From assembly GCA_963514095.1 (NCBI GenBank), contig OY741275.1, forward strand, positions 27,196,554 through 27,260,553: a DNA stretch of 64,000 nucleotides, given 5' to 3'. The notes beneath the pieces are model-generated. The model saw only the letters and a program-made list of their open reading frames with translations. It did not search any database and was not told where the DNA came from. Origin of the DNA: Eutrigla gurnardus. Taxonomy: Eukaryota > Chordata > Actinopteri > Perciformes > Triglidae. A program made the translations under genes and the position numbers. This document shows, one piece after another, positions 56,201 through 62,782 of the stretch. Positions within the stretch are counted from its first letter, which is position 1; the number at the start of each line of letters is the position of its first letter.

Positions 56201-57197
56201 AACGATGAGAGACTCGAAAATATAAGGACATGGTCTGGATGTAGAACTGGTTCTCCTCGGAGAGGCTGTGAGATCACAGCAGGACGGTTGTTTTTCTACA
56301 ACGCCGTAACCATGGTAACGAGTTGAAGGGGATCATTTTGTTTAACCTCCTCCGTTAAAGCGTTCAACGTGACTCAGACAGGAAACCCAACCACCCTGCT
56401 GCATTCTGGGTAGAGCAGCAGATGTGGTGCTAAGAGACACAGGACTGTAGTCCAGCAGACCTCTGTTCGGGTCCCGTGTATGAATGTAACCTGACTAAGT
56501 GGTCCAGTAGTGCCGGTCTGGTCTCTCTTGAGTCCTGCAGGATCCACAGCCTCGTTATACAACATGCAAACGATGAACGGCACTCAGCATGGCGTCGCCG
56601 GCATCCCTCAGACAGGAAGTCCGACGCTGACAGAACACCGCCGCCGAGCGCCGCCGCCCCGCTCCACTTCGCCGGCACGCCGCTCGGTAATTAGGTGAGT
56701 TTGGTGCGTGCTGGAGACCAGACAGCTAGATCAAGGTCCTGATGAATTAGTGGGAGCCCTCCGTCAGGGTCCCGTCACATTAATCAGAACCAGACCGGGA
56801 GCCCAGCCCCCCCCCCCCCCCCCCCCCCTCGCTCTGCAGGTGATGAATCGCTCTGCCGGCTCCGTGTATCACCTGATCTCTCTGAATTTAAATGTAACGC
56901 CACAGTTTCTCAAAACCTCTATTGATCTTAGTCCCGGGTTCCCTACCTGGATCCTGCTGGTTCAGATAAGCAGCAGGAGGCCTGGGAGCGGACTTTCACA
57001 GTGACGCCACATTAATTACATCGGATTGTTGGCTTGTAGGTCAGAAGATCTGCGTTTGAGACAACTGGAGTCACCGATGTTTGCTACGTACCCGTGCATG
57101 GCGTGGAGGGGGTGTGGCTCGTAATGGTAGCGGCCCTCGTGGTGCCTCATGTCGATGGGGATGGGGGTGTGGAAGGTGGGGAAGAGGTGTTGAGGAC
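27676..57197 (-). CDS. gli2a: gli2 (probably gli2a), GLI family zinc finger 2, twelve 3' exons (5' partial)
   Basis: Bifunctional transcription factor that carries Hedgehog signals from the primary cilium to the nucleus, held by SUFU and processed to a repressor. Exons in transcript order: 57197-57092, 50105-49906, 46499-46290, 39766-39565, 38941-38743, 37519-37409, 37080-36937, 34712-34563, 32442-32278, 32149-31868, 30412-30049, 29966-27676. All borders are GT-AG and all phases join, giving about 1473 residues. It encodes an N-terminal repressor region (PIDMRHHEGRYHYEPH), SUFU-binding SYGHLS, five C2H2 fingers, phospho-degron SRRSS clusters and a C-terminal activator with LPDDVVQYL and DFDTMLDDGDHSSL. 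GLI2 rather than GLI3 or GLI1: MPVQWNEVSSGTVDA, GNLAVVQQ, SRLTTPRNSVTL and the C-terminus EESKYLNMMS. Linkage to tfcp2l1 agrees. The a/b copy is a guess. The first coding exon(s) are off the right edge. Confidence 0.94.
30049..30412 (-). CDS. gli2a: gli2 exon after the zinc fingers (SCSSEPSPLGS)
   Basis: 364 nt, acceptor CCCTGCAG, donor GTAAGA. It reads TYQSSPGGHSSCSSEPSPLG, NNNDSGVEM, GLQLRK, then KKERLKTVRDSCPW. This matches the GLI2 stretch following finger 5, including NNDSGVEM. Confidence 0.94.
30468..30912 (+). repeat. dispersed repeat family B, copy 2
   Basis: In the gli2 intron between exons 30412 and 32149. It starts GAGGTCTCCAACGTTTTCAG, has an extra internal duplication of GGTGGAGGGACC, and ends CCCTGTTGAAGATCTCTG. 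Confidence 0.85.
30913..31867 (-). other. gli2 intron, no repeat recognised
   Basis: AT-rich unique-looking sequence in the intron between the finger-5 exon and the next exon. A14 run near 31477. No gene or strong motif seen. Confidence 0.5.
31868..32149 (-). CDS. gli2a: gli2 exon: zinc finger 5 and linker
   Basis: 94 codons from KPYVCKIPGCTKRYTDPSS (finger 5, C-x4-C ... H-x4-H) through HVTKKQR to CLQVKSIKTENSM. Finger 5 is one of the two main DNA-contacting fingers. Donor GTGGGT. Confidence 0.96.
32278..32442 (-). CDS. gli2a: gli2 exon: zinc fingers 3 and 4
   Basis: 55 codons: FEGCAKAYSRLENLKTHLRS (finger 3), [20 protein letters not shown] (finger 4) to NRTHSNE. Acceptor TGTGCAG, donor GTGCGT. 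The preceding intron holds the 22-bp minisatellite. Confidence 0.96.
32464..32576 (+). repeat. 8-bp tandem repeat, GTGAGAC(A/G) type
   Basis: About 14 degenerate 8-bp units (TGAGACAG / TGAGACGG), beginning 22 nt upstream of the finger 3-4 exon on the transcript strand and merging into the 22-bp array. Confidence 0.85.
32575..33541 (+). repeat. 22-bp minisatellite, about 44 copies
   Basis: Unit CAGTCTAACGTGGTCCGGTTTG with C/T variants and an interspersed variant CAGTCTTATGTCTGGTTAGG. The spacing of the variant units gives a higher-order pattern. It lies in the gli2 intron between the finger 2 and finger 3-4 exons. Confidence 0.95.
33690..34110. promoter_or_regulatory. candidate intronic conserved non-coding element of gli2
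   Basis: A non-repetitive block next to the minisatellite, with AAGCTGTAATTTGCTATTC, CTTTAATTACGCTGTCC and ATGATTGATCAGCATGG. GLI-family introns are known to hold conserved enhancers. Assignment here is inference from composition only. Confidence 0.28.
34214..34310 (+). repeat. CCAGTTAA tandem repeat
   Basis: About twelve degenerate copies of CCAGTTAAC / CAGTCAGTTAA in a gli2 intron. Confidence 0.85.
34563..34712 (-). CDS. gli2a: gli2 exon: zinc finger 2
   Basis: 50 codons: HINNDHIHGEKKEFVC (end of finger 1, start of finger 2), [20 protein letters not shown]. Acceptor CTCCTCAG, donor GTGAGG. GLI fingers 1 and 2 pack together and contact DNA little. Confidence 0.96.
34745..34809 (+). repeat. 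GT microsatellite with CT interruptions
   Basis: TG repeats broken by regular TCTG, starting 32 nt upstream of the finger 2 exon on the transcript strand. Confidence 0.9.
34891..34921 (+). repeat. 70-bp repeat (R70) fragment
   Basis: The first 31 nt of the R70 unit (CTGCTGGCCACCAGGGGGCG) directly abutting family-A copy 4. Confidence 0.75.
34921..35112 (+). repeat. dispersed repeat family A, copy 4
   Basis: Contains the GTTAGCAGCTTCACACCAGA block, CACCCGTCGCTCCTCCACAG and AATATGGTCACTTCCTA. Shortened internally. Confidence 0.8.
35535..35886 (+). repeat. dispersed repeat family B, copy 3
   Basis: Starts GAGGTCTTCAACGTGTTCAG, with TATTTTGGCATTTC inside, and ends GACCCCTGCTGAAGACCTCTG. Confidence 0.85.
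35887..36936 (-). other. gli2 intron, GC-rich
   Basis: GC-rich intronic DNA. A 15-bp tandem repeat (GGTCGGCGGACCCCG type) occupies about 36440-36510, and G-rich runs occur at 36580-36700. No exon was recognised; long ORFs reflect GC content. Confidence 0.5.
36937..37080 (-). CDS. gli2a: gli2 exon: acidic linker and zinc finger 1
   Basis: 48 codons: DLSEDLDKDECKQEPEAVYE then TNCHWEGCSQEYDTQDQLVH (finger 1). Acceptor TCCTGCAG, donor GTGAGT. Both match the GLI2/GLI3 pattern YETNCHWEGC. Confidence 0.95.
37409..37519 (-). CDS. gli2a: gli2 exon: KRSKVKTE nuclear-localisation segment
   Basis: 37 codons: NASGDPAVSSTVNPLTTKRS, KVKTEAEGLLPISPSSQ. KRSKVK is the conserved basic stretch before the finger array. 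Acceptor ACCCGCAG, donor GTAAGA. Confidence 0.92.
37520..38742 (-). other. gli2 intron
   Basis: Contains a GA microsatellite (37541-37570), G-rich runs (37860-37920, 38080-38100) and a GT microsatellite (38230-38269). No exon found. Confidence 0.5.
38743..38941 (-). CDS. gli2a: gli2 exon: FPHPINPVAYQQLLSQQ segment
   Basis: 199 nt. It encodes PSFSFPHPINPVAYQQLLSQ, FGHTPPLIQPPAS and SNSEAKQ. Acceptor CTCCCCAG, donor GTAGGA. FGHTPPLIQP is a strong GLI2 signature. Confidence 0.94.
39024..39262 (+). repeat. about 43-bp minisatellite
   Basis: Four near-identical units (GCTAGGACCTAGTAGTGCTA, GGCTACTAGCACATGGTGGG) followed by two shortened units. It lies in the gli2 intron next to the 38941 exon. 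Confidence 0.9.
39565..39766 (-). CDS. gli2a: gli2 exon: SRKRALSISPLSD and SUFU-binding SYGHLS
   Basis: 202 nt. SRFSSPRLTPRLSRKRALSI, SPLSDASIDLQTMIRTSPNS, AYINNSRSSSAASSSYGHLS. SYGHL is the established SUFU-binding motif of GLI proteins. Acceptor TCGTGCAG, donor GTGAGT. Confidence 0.95.
39767..40382 (-). other. gli2 intron, AT-rich start of the 6.5-kb intron
   Basis: AT-rich sequence (including TATATATAC repeats near 40080-40115) ending in a CA microsatellite at 40321-40370. No exon found. Confidence 0.5.
40321..40370 (+). repeat. CA microsatellite, 25 units
   Basis: Twenty-five uninterrupted AC dinucleotides, the longest pure dinucleotide run noticed in the window. Confidence 0.95.
40383..40565. 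promoter_or_regulatory. candidate intronic conserved non-coding element of gli2
   Basis: A compact non-repetitive block with several homeodomain/POU-like strings (TATGCATAATGAATCG, CTCAGTAATTACCGTG, CAATTTAAACAAATTG). It has the look of a vertebrate developmental enhancer, but conservation has not been tested. Confidence 0.35.
40675..41082 (+). repeat. 17-bp minisatellite, about 24 copies
   Basis: Unit CTAGTCCTG(A/C)TCCTGT(T/C), with alternating variants producing longer periods. In the gli2 6.5-kb intron. Confidence 0.95.
41342..41368 (+). repeat. homopolymer C27 tract
   Basis: Twenty-seven consecutive C, with a second C15 run at 41388-41402. Confidence 0.85.
42819..43316 (-). repeat. dispersed repeat family A, copy 5 (inverted)
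   Basis: Reverse complement of copies 1 to 3, with the CCCCGCCCCCTAAAGCATCC end tandemly duplicated (at about 43071-43145 and 43143-43217). It also carries the outer block ending AAACATTG/TTTACTGAGATAAT seen beside copy 1. The longest copy here. Confidence 0.85.
43317..46289 (-). other. gli2 intron, no recognised feature
   Basis: Mostly non-repetitive intronic DNA. ORFs at 43379-44518 and 45269-45771 show no protein family signature and no consistent splice context. Parts of 44690-44980 look single-copy and could be regulatory. Confidence 0.45.
46290..46499 (-). CDS. gli2a: gli2 exon: N-terminal region with polyalanine tract
   Basis: 210 nt. VTHEHLKERALFSFPPPPPG, ANPTEYYQLMASAS, TPYGDLLMQSS then 13 alanines and HLPEYISPVD. 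The alanines use GCG, GCA and GCT codons, so this is not a pure trinucleotide expansion. The human protein has a short Gly/Ala/Ser stretch at this point. Acceptor GCTGCAG, donor GTGAGG. Confidence 0.94.
46572..46687 (-). repeat. dispersed repeat family A, copy 6 (inverted end only)
   Basis: Two tandem copies of only the terminal AATCAGCAGGTAAGCCCCGC-CCCTAAAGCATCCCCTGCTT block, lying 73 nt upstream of the 46499 exon on the transcript strand. Confidence 0.8.
47318..47424 (+). repeat. GCTAACGGA-type tandem repeat
   Basis: About eight degenerate 11-13-bp units (ATGCTAACGGAGGCTAACAG). Confidence 0.8.
47466..47818 (+). repeat. 23-bp minisatellite, about 15 copies
   Basis: Unit CTGGGACAGAGAGGCTGGTT-ATA, with GAGAGG, GAGAGA and GATAGA variants in an ordered rotation. 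It gives an open frame of 134 codons that is purely repeat-derived. Confidence 0.95.
48346..48554 (+). repeat. 12-bp minisatellite
   Basis: About 17 units of CTCCCGTCTCA(C/A), followed by a TG-rich stretch (48556-48612). Confidence 0.92.
49906..50105 (-). CDS. gli2a: gli2 exon: SPVISDISLIRLSPH repressor-region segment
   Basis: 200 nt. PPGLTGSPVISDISLIRLSP, FSHPHPYVSPHMEHYLRSVH, GSPTLSMISAARGLSPAEG. Nearly identical in order to human GLI2. The acceptor CTCCACAG follows a 0.7-kb pyrimidine-rich minisatellite on the transcript strand. Donor GTAAGA. Confidence 0.95.
50106..50810 (+). repeat. 0.7-kb GGAGG-rich purine minisatellite
   Basis: Almost pure purine on the plus strand (GGAGGGTGGAGGTGGCGGGT family). 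On the gli2 transcript it is a pyrimidine tract that ends at the acceptor of the exon starting at 50105. Long ORFs on both strands are compositional. Confidence 0.95.
50811..52083 (-). other. gli2 intron, no recognised feature
   Basis: Unique-looking intronic sequence without repeats that I recognise; several A/C-rich short runs. No exon found. Confidence 0.45.
52084..52346 (-). repeat. 70-bp tandem repeat (R70), four copies, inverted
   Basis: Reverse complement of the arrays at 2835 and 4363: four units each containing CGCCCCCTGGTGGCCAGCAG, with the first spacer slightly shortened. Same family in two genes and both orientations. Confidence 0.9.
52347..54299 (-). other. gli2 intron
   Basis: Intronic sequence with an ATCTATACGCTCTATA tandem repeat (53643-53709) and an AT-rich TATACATACATATACATG array (54118-54194). 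Apparent ORFs at 52480-53164 lack family signatures. Confidence 0.45.
54300..55392 (+). repeat. 1.1-kb higher-order minisatellite, CTCCCTGCCCGTCTCCTGT type
   Basis: About 60 units of 17-19 bp (TCTCCCTGCCCGTCTCCTG) arranged in blocks of about 300-330 bp. The marker TGTAAATGGCATCCTG recurs at 54554, 54854 and 55183. All three minus-strand frames stay open for 380-480 codons (GDGQGDRRRAG-like), a consequence of the unit composition. Confidence 0.95.
55393..57091 (-). other. gli2 intron
   Basis: Holds a G24 run (55602-55625), a CA run (55889-55906) and a C22-24 run (56806-56828). 56830-57030 is unique-looking. No exon recognised. Confidence 0.45.
57092..57197 (-). CDS. gli2a: gli2 exon: PIDMRHHEGRYHYEPH, first visible gli2 exon
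   Basis: 106 nt between ACCCACAG and GTACGT on the minus strand. It reads PQHLFPTFHTPIPIDMRHHE, GRYHYEPHPLHAMHG. It matches human GLI2 (PQHLLPPFHAPLPIDMRHQE) and joins the next exon in phase. It needs one base from an upstream exon outside the window. Confidence 0.92.
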
Positions 57198-57639
57198 CTG
57201 TGGGTGCAAAGGGAGACAGGGATTAAAAAAACACAGAGATGACTACGACGGCGTGTTAGGGCCACTGTATCGGGGCGGTTGGGCTAAGATGCTAGCAGTA
57301 GCTTTCTATTGTTATCAATAAACACCCATAAGATGACAGTTTGGCCTCAGATAAATAAAACAAACAATGAGCATCAACATCATCACCCTAAGGACCTTAA
57401 CGAGGCGTTGTCACACGTTGGGATGGATTCATTGGTGTTAGCGTCGTAATAAATTCGCAAATCTGCGTGTTTATTACGATGCGATGCAAATTTGCTCCTT
57501 TTTTCGCCCTGAACATTACCCTCTTCTCTCGGCTCCGTTTTTTTCCCTACAGCGGTCCGAATCGGCGTCATAGAATGACACATTTCCTACGTAACGAAGA
57601 ACTCATATGGGTCTGGCTAACGCCTGCAGCGCAGCAGGA

Positions 57640-57940
57640 GACGCCACCGTGGGGTTTTTAGGGGTCCTGTAATCCGCCGGTAATTGAAACCTTCTCCGCT
57701 GTCTGTGACTTTTGGCCCTGAGAAGCGTATTCATTAAGGGCCCTGTGTAATCCAGGAGACCAAAGCGGGTTTATACAACAATGAATGTGTTTTTATGTGT
57801 CAGACAAAGAATGCACGCATCCGCCACTTCCTGCCATAAACGGTCCGACGGCTCGAGGGGAAGACTCATTAGGACAACACAGCCGATCTCCATTAATTAC
57901 TGTGATTACAACGGCTGAGTGGGGAACATTGTTGTCCTGG
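57640..57940. promoter_or_regulatory. candidate conserved non-coding element near gli2 exon 57197
   Basis: Non-repetitive sequence rich in homeodomain-like strings (CCGGTAATTGAAACC, CGTATTCATTAAGGG, CTCCATTAATTACTGTG). Enhancer-like by composition only. Confidence 0.33.
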
Positions 57941-58229
57941 CCGACGGGGGGGGGGGCTCTAATCATCAGCCCACTAACTCTCTCTCCAGTTTCACGTCTT
58001 AGTTTCCATGTTTGATGCAGGAGGATAAATGAGAAGCAGATCCGGTGCACGGGGAGTCCAGCTCCCCTGGGGTTGATCCCTGGTTGCTATTAGGATGCTT
58101 CAGCTGTACACTCCTGTAAACCCGGTATGACCTGGGAGCACAGATCACCGGGGTCAAAGGTCAGAGGAGCAGATTGTTATCTCTACCTGAGAGAACCGCG
58201 GGGGAAACGGCATATAAGTAAACCTTTGT

Positions 58230-58510
58230 TAGTTTGTGGGCGTCACGGTGATGTCCTCCGTTGGTTTGTGGACCAGGTTTTGGAGTTTCTTGCATGATCT
58301 GTGGAGGAGTGACGGTTGGATCTGAGCAGCACCCTTACTGGATCTGGATCCATGTGGATTCTGGTGTGAAGCTGCTAACAAATTTAGCTTCGTAATTCAA
58401 GATTCAACTTTACAGCTAAGTGTTAAAGTCATCTTAGTAGCTAACTAGCATTGGTAGCTGGTAGCCACCTGTCAATCAGAAGGTTAGCCCCGCCCCCTAA
58501 AGCATCCCCA
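58230..58510 (-). repeat. dispersed repeat family A, copy 7 (inverted)
   Basis: Reverse complement order: GGCGTCACGGTGATGTCC, GCACCCTTACTGGATCTGGA, TCTGGTGTGAAGCTGCTAAC, AGCATTGGTAGCTGGTAG, CCCCGCCCCCTAAAGCATCC. Confidence 0.85.
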
Positions 58511-61500
58511 GATTCGGCTTCACTTTTCAGGACCGGAGGTTGCCTCCTGGTCTTTACACACTCATGTGAAACCAGCTTGATGTTAAACCCAGAGAACATG
58601 CTTCCAGAATTAATAGAAATTCAGCAAAATCTAAAAGTCATAATCAGTATTCTAGTTCTAGTTTTATGAAGGTTTTACTACTTAGATGAACTTCATTTAC
58701 TAATGACTTAAAGTTTCCGATGCATGTTAAGCCACCATCAATAAAACCGAAACTTTCTGCAAATTTTTCACATTAAAAGGACTAAATTATACCCATTCAG
58801 CCCCCGGAGGGCTTTTAATGTGAAACACCTGCGCTGCAGGAAGTGTTGCGTTTCATTGATGGTATTTTTACAGATCGGGTGTGTGTACTTGGTGTACACA
58901 CATTTAAATGCAACAGTTAACTGGAGGATGTTTTCCAGTTTATATTACTGGAAAAGAGAAGAAACAAGAACCCGTCATGCTCCAAATAAAACTCGCTGAT
59001 TTTTTACTGCATGAAAATTCATTTTCAGAAACTTTCAGGAATTTGCATTTAAAGCCCATTGTTTTGATCACAGTAATCACAGTGATTATAACATTTTATG
59101 GATTTTCTTCTCAAAGTTTTTTCTAAGCTCCGCCCTGTTGAGCCATGCCTCGGGGTGATGGGGGGGCGCCGTGGAAACACCCATCACCATGGAAACAAGG
59201 TGCAACAGTATCTCCGTGCCTCCAGGCAACACTTAGTGTTGTTTTTAGGTGATGTCCGTTACAAAGACACACATTACAGCTACTTAAACCCTGATTGAGT
59301 CTTTTGTTTGTGTGATTGAGGCAGTCGTCATGACCCCCCCACCCCCCGAGGGCTGGACCTCATCCTTGTAACTGGTCTGGAATTTGCTTGAGAACCAGCA
59401 TGAACCCTACAGCGACTGTTTTCCCCTTGGAAGTGCTGAAGTTATGTCGATGCTGAAGATGCAGCTGATCAAGAGCTGATTCCGGAAAAACATTAAAGTT
59501 GTGCCAGAACAGTCAAACCTCTGCTGGAAACCTTTAAACGTGAGCTTCACCTTATAAAACCTGATCGGTACGACCGGTGATCAGACCAGGTCTCCGAAAA
59601 GTTCCCACACAACTATTTCATTCCCAGGGAAACGTATTTTGTGGTAGGTTACGTTTGTTCTAGGTATCACAAATTAGTTTCAAATGAGTCGGTGGTAGCG
59701 GTCCACGTAGGGAGGAATTCACCGTGGTGGACGGTCAAAAACCACCGGACTTTCACATAGGAGACCAATGTTAAGGCCTTCACACACTGAGTTTATTTTT
59801 TCATACGTCTTCCGATACCATTGGTTTTGCACAGAAACCTCACAGACTGAGTCTGATGTGTTTTTGAGCTCGTTAGTTGTAGCGCTACGGTGGCTCTGAG
59901 GGGTCAAACTACTCTCTCAATGCTCTTGATGGATGGAAAAATGTGATCGACACAAAAAGAGAAACTCAGCGTGCCTTGAGGCCTTTAGTGTCTTCTGTTT
60001 GGTTTTGTTTCACTTTCATAATCAAATTAGGCCAAATCTTTTTTTTCTACCTAAAGTAGTTTTGTTGCCCAAATCTCCGTATGTGTCTCTGGAACGTCTT
60101 TGACCTTCGTTCATCTTTCAAACTTTCACGTCTTTCAAGTGTCTTTGGGAGTGTCGTTGTACGGGAGCATAACTGTGTTTCTTCAGAGCAGTAAGATGAA
60201 TTATAATACTGGACATGTTTACAGATCGCCGGATGGTCACATGACTCACTGAACTACAGCAGAACACTGAAAGTTGCCCACAAAGCCAGAGTGAGTTGTA
60301 AAACTTGTCTTTGAGCCCCGAAGGCCGGCGGCTCTGCTCTCTATCGAGGTCTACGCCGCTGGACCGCCACCAGAGGACCCTCCTCCAGCAAACACCCCCC
60401 CCTCCCCCCCGGCTTTGGTGTGCGAGACGGGCGGCCAACTCCGAGTCAACTCGTGTGTTACAAAGCCAAGAGAGGCACCCGGTAAATGAGAGCTGGGAAA
60501 AAGGAGTCTGAGCTTTGTTTCACAAGTGGAGCCAGAAGTTGGGGCTTTGTCTGAGAGGTGCCCCCCGCTTGTGCTGCCTGGCACATCTCTGGTTGGGGGG
60601 GGACAGGACGACGGGGGTGGGGGGGCGGAGACAAAGACGGCGAGGTTGGGCTGGAAGTCAGGCCAGCAGCTTCTTTCAGACTTATTGGAAAGCTGATCAA
60701 TTAAACCGTCAGCGTGCAGGAGACAGTTCTTTCTTGTGCACGTTCCCTGACTCCTGACTCACATCAGGTATGTGCAGCAGCAGATGTTCACCTTGACCTT
60801 TGCCCTAACCGAGGTCATCAACGAAACACGCTGAATGAACGCAGCACTTGATTCACGTGGAAGAAGAAGAAAATCATACATGGAGTTTGTTTGAATTCCT
60901 ATTAAGACATATCGTCCGTTATAAGGGCTGAACCGGCCCTTCCATCACCCCAGACCGGTTCCCGGATCGCAGGGTCGGCTACCGGCAGGTTCACATGCTT
61001 CAGGGTCTTGATTTAAGGCCCCTTTGGGTGTGTTGGGGTTACTCCACCCTGGTTCTCCTCCTGTACATCCACCACAGAGCAAAGGACCCTTCAGAGTCCA
61101 AACCTTCCTGCTGGGTTTGAGTCAAATCTGTAAAATCTTGGATGTAGCAGAACTAAAACATATTTCATAGTCTAACTGGTACCAGAATCCACAAACCCTC
61201 ACTGATGGAGAGAACTCAATGCTATTTCACATCAAACTTCTCAGGAAAAGCTTGATTTCATGATTCATTCTCACATGAACGTAGCTAGCAGCGCTAGCTC
61301 CAAGATTCACTAAATCTAGTGGGAAAGTCACCAAATCAAAAAACCACATCATGAGTGTCAGACAGGTTATTCCAGTCCTGAGCCAGGCAGAGATACTGGT
61401 GGATTTTGTCTGAAGCTTTCGTTTTATTGTAAGCTGTTGTGAAGTAAAAAGACGAAGTCCAGATTCACGTTGGCGTGATCTTAAACCATAAATCAGCTCA

Positions 61501-61995
61501 AAGGGACATTTCACTGCTCGTTCTCAGCCGCTTTATCTGCTCTCACAACACGTTTTAAGACTGAACATGTCTTTGCCCCCCAGCACAAACATCCTGCCCC
61601 CCCCCCTTTAGTTAGCATCTTAAAGCCGGCTTGATCTCCCACTAAAGACAAAGCCAGGTGTTCGATGTTAACAAAAGGCCCGTCGGGTCTCATGACTCAA
61701 GAGACAGAAGGATCTCTCTCTCTCCCTCGCTCTCCCACTCTCTCTCTCTGTCTCTCTCTCATTACGTCCAGACCGAGACCCGGTTCAGGAGCAGGCTCAA
61801 GTGGAGACTGGAGAGGGGCTCATGTCTTCGAGGAAGTACTCGACAGTCATAATAATTCCCCGAGAGGCCGAGGCCAGGAAGAATGAGAGAGAGAGGGGGG
61901 GGGGGCTCTATTCAGACAGGAAATTCCAGCAGAAGAAGTTGGCCCGGGTCCTAACTACACAGCGCCGTGCCAACGGCTATACACAAACGCTCACG

Positions 61996-62027
<32 letters not shown>

Positions 62028-62750
62028 GATAGTGATTTGTTCTGCAGTTTCACGCCGTCGGCAGCGAGCAACACAAACACAGCAACGTGTTGCTCTGAGC
62101 TTCGGCAGACCTTCGTTCTGAGGCGCTCGGCGGCGGCGAACCCGAGGTTCATAAAAACAGTGTATGTTTAAGGTAATCCGGGAATCACACACACACTCAC
62201 ACACACACACACACACACAAGAACCTGCAGGTTTGGTTCAGCAAGACGCCGCTTCCTCTCGGGCAGCAGCGCGGCGGGCGAGTGATGGCGACAGAGGGAT
62301 TAGAGGCTTACAGGCGAGCACGAAGCCGCCTCTGAAAGGAAGTCTTACCGGAGTGGCTCTTTACTTTAACGGCCCTCGGGGACGGGAACCCGATACCGGT
62401 TTTATTGATGGGGGGGCAGAAGGTAAGTGGATTAGGCCGGCGCTTTCTCTGTAATGACACAAGATGGTTCGAGCTGGAAATTCATTAGTTCCTGTGAACT
62501 CCTGCAAAGTCTGCGTGTGTTGATGGACACATCAAACGTCCGGCGGCGGCGGCGGTCCGGCGGTGCGGGGGACCAGCGGTGGGTTTCTCCAGGGGCATCG
62601 GAGCATCACAGAGCTCGTAACTGTTTTATGGCACATCTGATGTTAAGGTTTCAAATAGAACAATGTGCATCAGTCAGGAGGGTTAGAATGCTGAACCAGA
62701 CCCAAAACATGACCCGCCACTAAGCCCCGCCCCTCAAACACAGACGGGCC

Positions 62751-62782
62751 AATCATAGCGTAGCTTCGGCTACGCTATGATT
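62751..62782. repeat. perfect 14-bp hairpin with TTCG loop
   Basis: Arms AATCATAGCGTAGC and its exact complement flank the tetranucleotide TTCG. It may be the core of a foldback element. Confidence 0.7.

Noticed and set aside
27676..57197. Identity as gli3 or gli1
   Set aside because: GLI3 ends differently and lacks MPVQWNEVSSGTVDA in this form; the C-terminus, SRLTTPRNS and tfcp2l1 linkage point to GLI2. GLI1 lacks this N-terminal repressor region.
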